A stretch of DNA of 64,000 nt from Microbacterium sp. MM2322 (lineage in GTDB: Bacteria > Actinomycetota > Actinomycetes > Actinomycetales > Microbacteriaceae): contig NZ_OZ075067.1 of NCBI RefSeq assembly GCF_964186585.1, positions 1,922,001 through 1,986,000 of the forward strand. Direction: 5' to 3'. The position numbers and the translations under genes are program-made. Positions 53,185-62,598 of the stretch are shown here, one piece after another (within the stretch, counting starts at the first letter, position 1; the number at the start of each line of letters is the position of its first letter). The notes under the pieces were generated by a model that searched no databases, was not told where the DNA came from, and saw only the letters and a list, made by a program, of their open reading frames with translations.

Positions 53185-54894
53185 TCAGGCGTCCAACATC
53201 GGGACGTTCAGGCCGCGCTCGCGGGCGACCTCCTTCGCCCGGTCGTACCCGGCGTCGACGTGGCGCATGACACCGGTGCCCGGGTCGTTGACGAGGACGC
53301 GGGCGAGCTTCTCGGCGGCGAGCGGTGTTCCGTCGGCGACGGTGACCTGGCCCGCGTGGATCGAGCGCCCGATGCCGACGCCGCCGCCGTGGTGGATCGA
53401 CACCCACGCCGCACCGGATGCCGTGTTGAGCAGCGCGTTCAAGAGCGGCCAGTCGGCGATCGCGTCGGAGCCGTCGGCCATCGCCTCGGTCTCGCGGTAG
53501 GGGCTCGCAACAGACCCGGCGTCGAGGTGGTCACGGCCGATCACGATCGGTCCGGACAGCTCACCCGACGCGACCATCTCGTTGAACCTCAGCCCCGCGA
53601 GGTGCCGCTCCTTGTAGCCGAGCCAGCAGATCCGCGCCGGCAGCCCCTCGAAGTGGACCTTGTCAGCGGCCTTCTCGAGCCAGCGGTGGAGCGCAGCATC
53701 CTCGGGGAACAGCTCCGCGACTGCGCGGTCGGTCTTCGCGATGTCCTCGGGGTCCCCCGACAGCGCGACCCAGCGGAACGGGCCCTTGCCTTCCGCGAAG
53801 AGCGGACGGATGTAGGCGGGGACGAAGCCGGGGAACGCGAACGCCCGGTCGTACCCGCCGAGCTCGGCCTCTCGACGGATCGAGTTGCCGTAGTCGAAGA
53901 CGGCGGCCCCGGCATCCTGGAACCCGACCATCGCCTCGACGTGGCGCGCCATCGACTTCCGCGAACGCGCGGTGAAGCGCTCGGGGTCGGCGGCGGCCTC
54001 GGCCTTCCACTCCTCGAACGCGACACCCGACGGCAGGTACGCGAGCGGGTCGTGCGCGCTGGTCTGATCGGTGACGATGTCGATCGGGATGCCGCGGGCC
54101 AACAGCTCCGGGAACACGTCGGCCGCGTTCCCCACGACACCGATCGAGCGCGCCTCGCCGGCGGCTTTCGCGGCCAGCGCGCGCTCGATCGCGGTGTTGA
54201 GGTCGTCGGTCTGCTCGTCGAGGTAACCGTGCTCGACGCGGCGACGGAGGCGCGATTCGTCGACGTCGACGACGAGCACCGCTCCCCCGTTCATGGTCAC
54301 CGCGAGCGGCTGGGCGCCGCCCATGCCACCCGCGCCGCCGGTCAGGGTGAGCGTGCCGGCGAGCGAGTCGCGTCCGAGCGAGGTGGCGACGGCGGCGAAG
54401 GTCTCGTACGTGCCCTGCAGGATTCCCTGCGTGCCGATGTAGATCCAGGACCCTGCCGTCATCTGGCCGTACATCGTGAGGCCGAGGTGCTCGAGGCGGC
54501 GGAACTCCGGCCACGTCGCCCAGTCGCCGACGAGGTTCGAGTTCGCGATGAGCACGCGGGGCGCCCACTCGTGCGTCCGGAAGACGCCGACCGGCTTGCC
54601 CGACTGCACGAGGAGCGTCTCGTCGGGCTCCAGCTCGTCGAGGGTGCGGACGATCGCGTCGTACGCCTCCCAGGAGCGGGCCGCCTTGCCGGTGCCGCCG
54701 TAGACGACGAGGTCCTCGGGATGCTCGGCGACCTCGGGATCGAGGTTGTTCATCAGCATCCGTTTGGCCGCTTCGGCGCCCCAGCTCTTCGCTGTTCTTT
54801 CGACGCCTCGCTCCGCTCGGACGCTGCGGCTCAGGGCTGTGCGCTCGCTGCCGCGCGCGGCGCGGATCGTGCGGGTCGTCGTGGTGTCGGTCAT
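53185..54894 (-). CDS. hutU: urocanate hydratase
   Basis: The 569-residue protein is a full-length urocanase, with [10 protein letters not shown] and [11 protein letters not shown] near the N-terminus, the Rossmann segment [11 protein letters not shown] (about 180-190) that binds tightly held NAD, and conserved QTSAHDPL and CWLGYKER blocks. It converts urocanate to imidazolonepropionate. The N-terminus has about 28 extra Arg/Ser/Thr-rich residues before the conserved part ([12 protein letters not shown]). The ATG overlaps the hutH stop (ATGA). Confidence 0.95.
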   Translation of the reverse strand: MTDTTTTRTIRAARGSERTALSRSVRAERGVERTAKSWGAEAAKRMLMNNLDPEVAEHPEDLVVYGGTGKAARSWEAYDAIVRTLDELEPDETLLVQSGKPVGVFRTHEWAPRVLIANSNLVGDWATWPEFRRLEHLGLTMYGQMTAGSWIYIGTQGILQGTYETFAAVATSLGRDSLAGTLTLTGGAGGMGGAQPLAVTMNGGAVLVVDVDESRLRRRVEHGYLDEQTDDLNTAIERALAAKAAGEARSIGVVGNAADVFPELLARGIPIDIVTDQTSAHDPLAYLPSGVAFEEWKAEAAADPERFTARSRKSMARHVEAMVGFQDAGAAVFDYGNSIRREAELGGYDRAFAFPGFVPAYIRPLFAEGKGPFRWVALSGDPEDIAKTDRAVAELFPEDAALHRWLEKAADKVHFEGLPARICWLGYKERHLAGLRFNEMVASGELSGPIVIGRDHLDAGSVASPYRETEAMADGSDAIADWPLLNALLNTASGAAWVSIHHGGGVGIGRSIHAGQVTVADGTPLAAEKLARVLVNDPGTGVMRHVDAGYDRAKEVARERGLNVPMLDA

Positions 54895-56444
54895 GCGTGA
54901 TCTCCTTCGATCGATGCGAACGCGGTGCGGGCGATGTCGCCCGAGATGACGAGCTGGGTGGCCGCCTCGAGGTCGGGCGCGACGAAGCGGTCGGGCCCCG
55001 GCCCCTCGACGACGGTGCGGACGAGGGTGCGCACCGACCCGGTGACCGGCGCGGGCTGCAGCGGCGCGCGCAGGTCGAGGGCGCGGCATCCCGTCACCAC
55101 CTCGATGGCGAGGACGCGAGCGAGCCCGTCGACGGCGCGGCGGAGCTTGCGGGCGGCGGCCCAGCCCATCGACACGTGGTCCTCCTGCATCGCCGACGAC
55201 GGGATCGAATCGACGGATGCCGGCACGGCCAGACGCTTGAGCTCCGACACGATCCCCGCCGCGGCGTACTGCGCGATCATCAGCCCGCTGTCGACGCCGA
55301 CCTCGTCGGCGAGGAACGGCGGCAGCCCGTTGCTGCGGGTGCGGTCGAGGGCGCGGTCGGTGCGCCGCTCGGAGATCGACGCGACGTCGGCGACGGCGAT
55401 CGCCAGGAAGTCGAGCACGTACGCGACGGGGGCGCCGTGGAAGTTGCCGTTCGACTCGACGCGACCGTCGGGCGTGACGACGGGGTTGTCGACCGCCGAG
55501 GCCAGCTCACGCTCGGCGACCATCCGGGCGTGGTCGAGGGTGTCGCGCGCGGCCCCGTGCACTTGCGGCGAGCACCGGAGCGAGTACGCATCCTGCACGC
55601 GCGTGCAGACGGCGGGGTCGCGGTGACTCGCGACGATCGGCGAATCCGCGAGCGCGCGGCGGAGGTTCGCAGCCGAGATCGCCTGACCCGACTGCGGGCG
55701 GAGCGCCATGAGGTCGGCGGCGAACACGGCGTCGGTGCCGAGCTGGCTCTCGACCGAGAGGGCTGCGGCGAGGTCGGCGGTCGCGAGGAGCGTGTCGAGG
55801 TCGGCGAGGGCGAGCGACAGCATCCCGAGCATGCCGTCGGTGCCGTTGATGAGGGCGAGCCCCTCCTTCTCCTCGAGGACGAGGGGACGGATGCCGGCAT
55901 CCGCGAGCGCTTCGGCGGCGTCGACCTTCGTGCCGTCCGCCGTGCGGACCGGGCCTTCGCCCAGGGCGGCGAGCGCGATGTGCGAGAGGGGGGCGAGGTC
56001 GCCCGAGCAACCCAGCGAACCGTACTCGTGGACGATCGGGGTGATACCCGCGTTGAGCATCGCCGCGTAGGTCTCGACGACGACGGGACGGACACCCGTG
56101 CGACCGGTCGCGAGGGTCTGCAGCCGCAGGAGGTGGAGGGCGCGGACGACCTCGCGCTCGACCTCCGGACCCGTTCCCGCGGCGTGGGAGCGGATGAGGC
56201 TCGCCTGCAGCTGTCGGCGTCGGTCGGGCGCGATGAACGTCGTCGCGAGGGCGCCGAAACCGGTCGAGATGCCGTAATGCGGCTGCGGGTCATCGGCGAG
56301 GCGCTCGATCAGCGCGCGGGTCTCCGCCGTGCGCGCGAGCGCGGCGTCCGAGACGGTGACGTGCGCGGCGTGGCGGGCGACGGCGACGACCTCCGTCGGG
56401 GTGAGCGGGGCATCGCCGAGGGTGACGGCAGTGAGGGTGGGCAT
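54891..56444 (-). CDS. hutH: histidine ammonia-lyase
   Basis: The 517-residue protein is a histidine ammonia-lyase with YGISTGFG near residue 57 and the MIO cofactor site at Cys146-Ser147-Gly148 ([14 protein letters not shown]). Most described lyases form MIO from Ala-Ser-Gly; Cys-Ser-Gly also occurs in actinobacterial HutH as I recall. Later active-site blocks include GNFHGAP and QEDHVSMG. It deaminates histidine to urocanate. The ATG at 56444 is preferred because the longer frame would begin inside the regulatory palindrome. It leads the hutHUI operon. Confidence 0.94.
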   Translation of the reverse strand: MPTLTAVTLGDAPLTPTEVVAVARHAAHVTVSDAALARTAETRALIERLADDPQPHYGISTGFGALATTFIAPDRRRQLQASLIRSHAAGTGPEVEREVVRALHLLRLQTLATGRTGVRPVVVETYAAMLNAGITPIVHEYGSLGCSGDLAPLSHIALAALGEGPVRTADGTKVDAAEALADAGIRPLVLEEKEGLALINGTDGMLGMLSLALADLDTLLATADLAAALSVESQLGTDAVFAADLMALRPQSGQAISAANLRRALADSPIVASHRDPAVCTRVQDAYSLRCSPQVHGAARDTLDHARMVAERELASAVDNPVVTPDGRVESNGNFHGAPVAYVLDFLAIAVADVASISERRTDRALDRTRSNGLPPFLADEVGVDSGLMIAQYAAAGIVSELKRLAVPASVDSIPSSAMQEDHVSMGWAAARKLRRAVDGLARVLAIEVVTGCRALDLRAPLQPAPVTGSVRTLVRTVVEGPGPDRFVAPDLEAATQLVISGDIARTAFASIEGDHA

Positions 56445-56490
56445 GCATTGATTCCAGCGTGCGGCGAGTCTCGGCGGGAGGCGGTCGTGG

Positions 56491-56516
56491 CATCCTTTGT
56501 CTGTGATACCAGACAA
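56491..56516. promoter_or_regulatory. hut operator and leaderless promoter of the IclR gene
   Basis: CATCCT (56491-56496) lies six bases before the GTG at 56503. Overlapping it is an inverted repeat TTGTCTG-N6-CAGACAA (56497-56516). The core TCTGTGATACCAGA (56500-56513) differs by one base from the motif TCTGwwATwCCAGA that I recall for the IclR-type HutR of Corynebacterium glutamicum. The site lies between the divergent hutH and hutR genes and can control both. Confidence 0.65.
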
Positions 56517-57270
56517 GCCGCAAGTCCCCGCTGCGGATCAGACCCTCCGCATCCTCCGCTTCCTCGCTCACCAACGGGGGCCGGTCGCAGCGCAGACGAT
56601 CGCGACGCAGCTCGAGCTGCCGCGCTCGAGCGTCTACCACCTGCTCGCCGCGATGGAGTCGCACGGCTTCGTCGTGCACCTGGAAGGCGACCGCCGCTGG
56701 GGTCTCGGCACCGCCGCGTTCGAGCTCGCCGGCGGATACGCGCGGCAAGAACCGCTCGCCCGACTCGGTCGTCCGATCGTCGCCCAGCTCGCCGACCGCG
56801 CCGGTGAGAGCGCGCACCTCGCGGTCATGACGGGGCGCGACGTGCTCTACATCGTCGAGGAGCGCGCGCCGAGGCGTCCGACCCTCATCACCGACGTCGG
56901 TGTGCGCCTCCCTGCGCACCTGACCGCCACGGGCCGGGCGATGCTGGCCGCACTCCCCCGCGAGCAGGTCCGCGCGCTGTTCCCGGATGCCGCTTCTCTC
57001 TCCGCCGAACGCACCGGCCAGGGCCCCCGCCGGCCCCGCGAGCTCGGCGAGCTGCTCCGACAGACCCGCGCCGACGGGCACGCGACGGAGGACGGCGAGG
57101 TGACCCTGGGGTTCCGCTCGATCGGTGTCGCCGTCCGCGACCACGCCGACTGGCCCGCCGCGGCCATCGCGATCACGTGGCCCGAGGACGCCCAGGTCGA
57201 TCCCACCCGGCTCGCCGACCTCGCGATCGAGGCCGCAGCCGACCTCTCTCGCCGCATCGGACGGCGGTAG
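56503..57270 (+). CDS. hutR: IclR family regulator of histidine utilisation (HutR-like)
   Basis: The 255-residue protein has an IclR winged helix at about residues 10-65 (DQTLRILRFLAHQ, then LPRSSVYHLLAAMESHGFV) and the IclR effector domain (about 75-250, with LTATGRAMLAALP). The frame allows a TTG at 56497, but that would start inside the operator; the GTG at 56503 fits a leaderless transcript. It is divergent from hutH. In C. glutamicum a protein of this type controls the hut genes, so the same role is inferred. Confidence 0.83.
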   Translation: MIPDKPQVPAADQTLRILRFLAHQRGPVAAQTIATQLELPRSSVYHLLAAMESHGFVVHLEGDRRWGLGTAAFELAGGYARQEPLARLGRPIVAQLADRAGESAHLAVMTGRDVLYIVEERAPRRPTLITDVGVRLPAHLTATGRAMLAALPREQVRALFPDAASLSAERTGQGPRRPRELGELLRQTRADGHATEDGEVTLGFRSIGVAVRDHADWPAAAIAITWPEDAQVDPTRLADLAIEAAADLSRRIGRR

Positions 57271-57440
57271 ACGCCGCGAGCGACGTCGCCGTACCGGCTC
57301 CCTATCCCGCGGCCTGTCGACCGCAGGCGTGGTCGGCGGCAGCCGCCGTGGTCTGTCACGAGATCGTCACGCTCACCGGCTGACAGAACCCCGGCTGGGG
57401 GTGGAGACTGACTTCCGACCCGACCCCCTCCGGAGGATGC

Positions 57441-59273
57441 ATGCCGCCGAAACTCGCTTCGATCGCGGACCATATCGGCAGGATGGGACGCACCCGCATG
57501 GGCGCGCTCCTGCTGCTGATCGCGACGGTTGCCGCGGTCGTGTGGGCGAACATCTCCTCGTCGACGTACAACGGGTTCTGGGACACGCACCTGATGATCG
57601 GGCTCGGCGACCTCCACCTGGACTTCACTCTGCACGCGCTCGTGAACGACGCGTTGATGGCGATCTTCTTCTTCACCGTCGGGCTCGAGGTGCGAAAGGA
57701 GTTCGCGATCGGCGAGCTGACGAGTTGGTCTCGCGCCGTCGTGCCCGTCGTCGCCGCGGTCGCCGGGCTCGCCCTGCCCGCACTGCTGTTCGTCCTCATC
57801 GCCGGTCCGAGTGGCAACGCGGATGCCTGGGGCGTCGTCATCTCCACCGACACGGCGTTCCTCGTGGGCGCCCTGGCCTTGATCGGGCCGCGCGGTTCGG
57901 GGCGCCTGCGGGTGTTCCTCCTCGCCCTCGCCGTCGTCGACGACATCGGTGCGCTCAGCATCATCGCCCTCGTCTACACCGACACCTTCACGCCGATGCC
58001 GCTCCTCATCGCGGCGGTCGGACTCGTCGGGATCTACCTCGTCCGCTACCTGCGCGGCGGCCGCGGCCCCATCTACGCGACCCTCGCGGTGATCGTGTGG
58101 CTCGCCTTTCTCGCCTCGGGGGTGCACCCGACGCTCGCGGGCGTCGCGATCGCCCTCCTCGTGCCGGTCTACCGCCCCGATCGCCGCGACGTCGAGCACG
58201 CGCTCGAACTCGCCCGCACGTTCCGGCAGTCGCCGAGCACGGAGTACGCCCGCGCCGCCGCGAACAGCCTCCGCGAGTCGATCTCGATCAACGAACGGCT
58301 GCAGACCGCCTACGCGCCCTACGTCGCGTACGTGATCCTGCCGCTGTTCGCGCTCGCCAACGCCGGCGTCTCGCTCAGCCCCGAGATCCTCGCCGCCGCC
58401 GCAGCGTCTCCCCTGACCTGGGGCATCGTGGTCGGGCTCGTGGTCGGCAAGCTCGCCGGCATCTGGGGGTCGACCGCCCTGCTCAAGGCCCTGAAGATCG
58501 GTGATTTCGGGCCGGGCCTCTCGCTCGACCGGATCGGCGGCGGCGCAGCTCTCGCCGGAATCGGGTTCACGATCTCGCTGTTCATCATCGATCTCGCCAT
58601 CGAGGACCCCGACGCGCAGAACGAGGCGCGCGTGGGGGTGCTCGCGGCATCCGTCCTCGCGCTCGCCCTCGGCACCGTGCTCTTCCGCATCGCGGATGCG
58701 CGGAGCCCGGAGGAGGAGGTCGGCCAGACGCTCGTCCGCCCGGTCGACGCGCGTCGCGATCACATCTACGGGTCGAGCGACGCTCCGTACGAGATCGTCG
58801 AGTACGGCGACTTCCAGTGCGGCTTCTGCCTGAAGGCGTCGGGGTCGATTCAGGAGGTCATGGACGAACTCGGTCCGAACCTCCGCTACGTCTGGCGTCA
58901 CGCTCCGCTCACCGTGCAGCATCCCAACGCCCTCGCGGGTGCGGAGGCTTCGGAGGCGGCGGCGAAGCAGGGCAAGTTCTTCGAGTTCGAGCGCGGTCTG
59001 TTCGCCGACCAGGACAACCAGCTGCCGTCCGACATCGTGCGCCTCGCCGCACGGCTCGGGCTCGACGTGCCGAAGTTCGAACGCGACCTGACCGCGCCCG
59101 ATGTCGCGAGCCGTGTGCGCGACGACATGTTCGACGCGGAGGCGATGAACATCCACTCGGTGCCGACGTTCTTCGTCAACGGCCATCGCCACACCGGCCC
59201 CTACGACGCGCAATCCCTCATCCGCGCACTGCAGTCCGAATCCGACGCCCCGGCCACCCCCGCTCCCCGATAG
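57441..59273 (+). CDS. nhaA: NhaA-type Na+/H+ antiporter fused to a DsbA-like thioredoxin domain
   Basis: The 610-residue protein has about twelve membrane helices over residues 20-420, with the NhaA ion-site aspartates in AVVDDIGALS (Asp167-Asp168). Residues about 440-605 add a DsbA/thioredoxin-like domain with the redox motif CGFC (about 460-463) and a cis-Pro loop in SVPTFFVNG. E. coli NhaA is about 390 residues and lacks this domain. The fusion is known in actinobacteria. GGAGG lies shortly before the ATG. Two redox-related genes follow closely. Confidence 0.88.
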   Translation: MPPKLASIADHIGRMGRTRMGALLLLIATVAAVVWANISSSTYNGFWDTHLMIGLGDLHLDFTLHALVNDALMAIFFFTVGLEVRKEFAIGELTSWSRAVVPVVAAVAGLALPALLFVLIAGPSGNADAWGVVISTDTAFLVGALALIGPRGSGRLRVFLLALAVVDDIGALSIIALVYTDTFTPMPLLIAAVGLVGIYLVRYLRGGRGPIYATLAVIVWLAFLASGVHPTLAGVAIALLVPVYRPDRRDVEHALELARTFRQSPSTEYARAAANSLRESISINERLQTAYAPYVAYVILPLFALANAGVSLSPEILAAAAASPLTWGIVVGLVVGKLAGIWGSTALLKALKIGDFGPGLSLDRIGGGAALAGIGFTISLFIIDLAIEDPDAQNEARVGVLAASVLALALGTVLFRIADARSPEEEVGQTLVRPVDARRDHIYGSSDAPYEIVEYGDFQCGFCLKASGSIQEVMDELGPNLRYVWRHAPLTVQHPNALAGAEASEAAAKQGKFFEFERGLFADQDNQLPSDIVRLAARLGLDVPKFERDLTAPDVASRVRDDMFDAEAMNIHSVPTFFVNGHRHTGPYDAQSLIRALQSESDAPATPAPR

Positions 59274-59276
59274 GTT
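59271..59276 (+). promoter_or_regulatory. -10 hexamer inside the end of the nhaA gene
   Basis: TAGGTT starts with the nhaA stop codon itself and lies six bases before the ATG at 59283, suggesting a separate leaderless promoter for the next gene. Confidence 0.45.
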
Positions 59277-59282
59277 GTCGCC

Positions 59283-60929
59283 ATGACGGACGAGAACGCT
59301 CCCACCGTCCTGGACGCCATGATGGCGCCGGACCTCTCCGACGAGCACTGGAGTCGTGTCGTGGACGCTGCCGTCCCGCAGGACGTGGAGGTCGGGGACT
59401 ACGTCTTCCGCACCGGCGAGGCCGGCTACGACCTGGTCTTCGTCGAGTCCGGCGAGGTCGAGATCGTCCGCGATGCTCTCCGCTGGGTCGGCGAGGCGGT
59501 CATCACGACGGTCGGTCCCGGCCGGTTCGCGGGCGAGCTCGGCATCCTCAACGGACAGAGCGCCTTCCTGTCGGCACGTGTGACGAAGGCGGGCCGCGTG
59601 CACCGACTCTCTCGCGCCGCGCTCCGCGAGCTCATGAGCGAGGACGACGAGCTCTGCGACCTCATCCTCCACGCGCTGTGGGCGCGACGCGAGTCGCTCC
59701 GCAAGGGACCGGCCGCGATGACGCTCAAGTTCGTCGGAACGACGACCTCGAACGACTTCCTGTCGCTCCGGCGCTTCGCCGAACGGCTCGACCTCGTCCA
59801 CAAGGCCGTCGCGATCGCCCCGGACGAACTCGACACACTCGGCACGCACGAGGTGGCCGCCGAAGACCTTCCCGTCGCCTACGTCCAGGGCGAGGCGATC
59901 CCCCGCGCCACCCCCGGTCTGTTGGCGGAGCGCCTCGGCCTCAGCTATCAAGCCCAGTCCGACGAGATCGTCGACCTCGTGGTGGTCGGCGGCGGTCCCG
60001 CGGGCCTCGCCGCGGCGATCTACGGAGCATCCGAGGGTCTCAGCACCGTGCTGCTCGACGCGGTCGCGCCGGGCGGGCAGGCGGCATCCACCTCGCGCAT
60101 CGAGAACTTCCTCGGCTTCCCCTTCGGAGTCAGCGGCGGCGACCTCATCGGCCAGGCCGTCCTGCAGGCACTGAAGTTCGGTGTCCGCGTGTACGCGCCG
60201 TGCGAGGCGGTCGCCCTCACCCAGATCGGCGCCGATCTCCTCGACGTGACCCTCGCCGACGGGCGCATCATCCGAGCCCGCAGCGCGATCGTCACGTCGG
60301 GAGCGGCGTACCGTCGTCTCGCCCTCGACCGGTGGGAGGACTTCGAGCGGTCGGGTGTCTACTACGCCGCGACTCCGCTCGAGCTCCGCCAGGTGCAGGG
60401 CAAGCCCGTCGTCGTCGTCGGCGGCGCGAACTCGGCGGGACAGGCGGCACTGTATCTCGCCGCGCACGGCTCCCCCGTGCACCTCGTGATCCGCGGCACC
60501 GACCTCCGCACGCGCATGTCGAGCTATCTGGCCGACCGGCTCGCCGACGATCCGCGCGTGCGGGTGCACACGGCATCCCAGGTCACCGGCCTCGATGGCG
60601 ACGGGACCCTCGAGTCGGTCACGATCGACTCGGCAGGATCCGTCGACGCGCGCGGGCTCTTCTGCTTCATCGGCGCCGACCCGGCCACGTCGTGGCTGCC
60701 GACCCTCGACCGCGACAGCGGAGGGTTCGTCCGCACGGGCACCGATGTGGCCGTGCAGTCGATCGCCCAGTGGCGGGACCTCGGCCGGGAGCCGTTCCCA
60801 TTCGAGACGTCGGCGCCGCGGGTGTTCGCCGCCGGCGACGTCCGGCGCGGCTCGATGAAGCGCGTCGCCGCCGCCGTCGGCGAGGGCTCGAGCGCTGTCG
60901 CCTCGGTGCACCGCGCGCTGGCCTTTTGA
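59283..60929 (+). CDS. cyclic nucleotide-binding domain plus thioredoxin-reductase-like flavoprotein
   Basis: The 548-residue protein joins an N-terminal cyclic-nucleotide-binding-type beta-roll (about residues 25-135, with GRFAGELGILNGQ as phosphate cassette-like loop) to a pyridine-nucleotide flavoprotein. The flavoprotein has FAD motif GGGPAGLAAA (about 239) and NAD(P) motif GGANSAGQAA (about 380). Where thioredoxin reductase has CATCDG this protein reads AATPLE, so the redox disulfide is absent and it cannot act as a standard thioredoxin reductase. It sits between the NhaA-DsbA fusion and a UBP zinc-finger gene. Confidence 0.84.
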   Translation: MTDENAPTVLDAMMAPDLSDEHWSRVVDAAVPQDVEVGDYVFRTGEAGYDLVFVESGEVEIVRDALRWVGEAVITTVGPGRFAGELGILNGQSAFLSARVTKAGRVHRLSRAALRELMSEDDELCDLILHALWARRESLRKGPAAMTLKFVGTTTSNDFLSLRRFAERLDLVHKAVAIAPDELDTLGTHEVAAEDLPVAYVQGEAIPRATPGLLAERLGLSYQAQSDEIVDLVVVGGGPAGLAAAIYGASEGLSTVLLDAVAPGGQAASTSRIENFLGFPFGVSGGDLIGQAVLQALKFGVRVYAPCEAVALTQIGADLLDVTLADGRIIRARSAIVTSGAAYRRLALDRWEDFERSGVYYAATPLELRQVQGKPVVVVGGANSAGQAALYLAAHGSPVHLVIRGTDLRTRMSSYLADRLADDPRVRVHTASQVTGLDGDGTLESVTIDSAGSVDARGLFCFIGADPATSWLPTLDRDSGGFVRTGTDVAVQSIAQWRDLGREPFPFETSAPRVFAAGDVRRGSMKRVAAAVGEGSSAVASVHRALAF

Positions 60930-60952
60930 CACACCATCACCAGGAGGACGAC

Positions 60953-61297
60953 ATGAGCTCGGACATCGACACCAACGCCGCCCCCTCGGGGACGGGATGC
61001 CTCGAGTGCGAGGCGCAGGGCGGGTTCTGGGTGCACCTGCGCCGCTGCGCGTCGTGCGGCCATGTGGGATGCTGCGACACCTCACCCGAGCAGCACGCCA
61101 CCGCGCATTTCCACGAGACCGGGCACCGGCTCGTGCAGAGCTTCGAGCCCGGCGAGGACTGGTACTGGGACTACGCGGACGAGACGATGTTCGCGGGTCC
61201 CGAGCTCGCCCCGCCCACGAGTCACCCCGCGGATCAGCCCGCGCCCGGGCCGCGCGGTCGCGTGCCGGCGAACTGGCGCGACCTCATCCACACCTGA
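60953..61297 (+). CDS. UBP-type zinc-finger protein
   Basis: The 114-residue protein is a short zf-UBP domain: CLECEAQGGFWVHLRRC, CGHVGCCD, and histidines in HATAHFHETGH supply the zinc ligands. In eukaryotes the domain binds ubiquitin C-termini; in bacteria its partner is unknown. AGGAGG five bases before the ATG gives strong translation. It follows the flavoprotein gene by 23 bp, a pairing found in other actinobacteria, so the two products probably work together. Confidence 0.83.
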   Translation: MSSDIDTNAAPSGTGCLECEAQGGFWVHLRRCASCGHVGCCDTSPEQHATAHFHETGHRLVQSFEPGEDWYWDYADETMFAGPELAPPTSHPADQPAPGPRGRVPANWRDLIHT

Positions 61298-61301
61298 GCG
61301 C

Positions 61302-61778
61302 TCAGACGACCGACACGACCCGTCCGCCGGTGAGCCGGACGAGGTCGTCGAAGGTCATCGGGAACACCGTATGCGGAGTGCCGCCTGCGGCCCAGATCTC
61401 CGGATAGGTCGCGAGGTCCTCGTCGACGAGGGTCTCGAGCGGTGCCGGGTGCCCCGTGGGGGCGACACCGCCGATCGCCTGACCGGTGGCCTCGCGGACC
61501 TGCTCCGGCGTCGCCCGGCTGATCTTCCCCCGCCCGATGCGTGCGGCGAGCGCTGCCGTGTCGACGCGGTGCGCACCGCTCGTCATGACGAGCAGCGGCA
61601 TCCCGTCGCACTGGAACACGAGGCTGTTCGCGATCGCACCGACCTCGACGCCGAGGGCCTCGGCGGCGAGCACCGCGGTGGAAGCCGCGTCGGGCAGCAC
61701 GACGATCTCGCCCGGGATGCCGGCTGCCCGGAGCGCGTCGTGGACGAGGCGGCTCCGCGCGCTCAAGTTCTCGGTCAT
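61302..61778 (-). CDS. YbaK/EbsC family aminoacyl-tRNA deacylase
   Basis: The 158-residue protein has the YbaK fold with the conserved pieces IANSLVF (about 49), VMTSGAHRVD (about 64-73), a basic RIGRGKISRA segment and the GGVAPTGHP loop (about 104-112). The family hydrolyses wrongly charged tRNA such as Cys-tRNA(Pro) or Ala-tRNA(Pro). It lies 3 bp downstream of the methyltransferase gene and its stop codon forms a palindrome with that of the convergent zinc-finger gene. Confidence 0.87.
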   Translation of the reverse strand: MTENLSARSRLVHDALRAAGIPGEIVVLPDAASTAVLAAEALGVEVGAIANSLVFQCDGMPLLVMTSGAHRVDTAALAARIGRGKISRATPEQVREATGQAIGGVAPTGHPAPLETLVDEDLATYPEIWAAGGTPHTVFPMTFDDLVRLTGGRVVSVV

Positions 61779-61781
61779 CCG

Positions 61782-62585
61782 TCAGCCCCGCGCCAGGATC
61801 TCGCCGTGCGGCATGAGCAGCCACCCGTCGCGGGCGTTCGCCCACTCGCGCCAGCCCGCCGAGATGCGCTCGAGGTCCGCGCGATCGGCGATCCCCTGCT
61901 CGAGTGCGTGGTCGGCATAGGAGGAGTGGAGCGCGCGGTCAGCCCAGGATCCACCCCACCACTCACGCTGCTCGTCGGTCTCGAAGAGCCAGGTGGATGC
62001 GCTGACCGTGATGTCGGTGAACCCGGCATCCTGTGCCCACGACTTGAGGCGCCGGCCCGCAGAGGGTTCGCCGCCATTGTTACGTCCCATGCGCAGCAAC
62101 AGGTCGAGCCACTCGTCGAGCGCGGGGACGTGCGGGTGGATGATGATCCCCGCGTAATCGACCTCACGCGCGGCGACGAGGCCGTCGACGCCGGTCACCC
62201 GACGGAACTCCCGAAGCGCGTCGACCGGACGGGCGAGGTGCTGCAGCAGCTGATGCGTGTGGACGATGTCGAACGAGCCGTCGGCGGCATCCAGGTCGTA
62301 CGCGTTCGCCGTCTCGAAGGTGACGTTCGTGACGTCCTCAGCGACGGCGTGGGCGCGGGCCTGCTCGACGACATCGGCCGACGCGTCGACGCCCATCACG
62401 GTGCCGGGCGCGAGTCGCCGGGCGAGGTCGACCGTGATGGTCCCCGGTCCCGATCCGACGTCGAGAAGCGAGGCCCCGGGTCGGAGGTGGGGCAGGAGAT
62501 AGCCGACCGAATTCTCTGCCGTCCGCCAGGTGTGCGCCCGCAGGACGCTCTCGTGATGGCCGTGTGAGTATCGCTCGGTCTGCAT
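61782..62585 (-). CDS. class I SAM-dependent methyltransferase (UbiE/Methyltransf_11 type)
   Basis: The 267-residue protein has the SAM-binding motif LLDVGSGPGTITVDLA (about 44-59), the acidic VMGVDAS after strand two, and FDIVHTHQLLQHL (about 108-120). Residues about 150-265 form a family-specific cap. It resembles Methyltransf_11/25 proteins that act on small molecules or quinones; the substrate is not known. The ATG at 62585 has TAGGCT seven bases upstream. Confidence 0.83.
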   Translation of the reverse strand: MQTERYSHGHHESVLRAHTWRTAENSVGYLLPHLRPGASLLDVGSGPGTITVDLARRLAPGTVMGVDASADVVEQARAHAVAEDVTNVTFETANAYDLDAADGSFDIVHTHQLLQHLARPVDALREFRRVTGVDGLVAAREVDYAGIIIHPHVPALDEWLDLLLRMGRNNGGEPSAGRRLKSWAQDAGFTDITVSASTWLFETDEQREWWGGSWADRALHSSYADHALEQGIADRADLERISAGWREWANARDGWLLMPHGEILARG

Positions 62586-62592
62586 GCGGCAC

Positions 62593-62598
62593 AGCCTA
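62593..62598 (-). promoter_or_regulatory. -10 hexamer before the methyltransferase-ybaK pair
   Basis: TAGGCT on the minus strand lies seven bases before the ATG at 62585. Confidence 0.5.

Noticed and set aside
57370..57400. Short G/C inverted repeat (CCCC-GGCT-GGGG) between hutR and nhaA as terminator or riboswitch
   Set aside because: The 4-bp stem is too short, and no conserved riboswitch core could be recognised in the 170-bp leader.
56847..61085. Minus-strand open frame of about 1,400 codons opposite nhaA and the flavoprotein gene
   Set aside because: It runs antisense to well-supported genes, has an Arg/Asp/Glu-rich composition typical of GC-rich shadow frames, and no recognisable domain.
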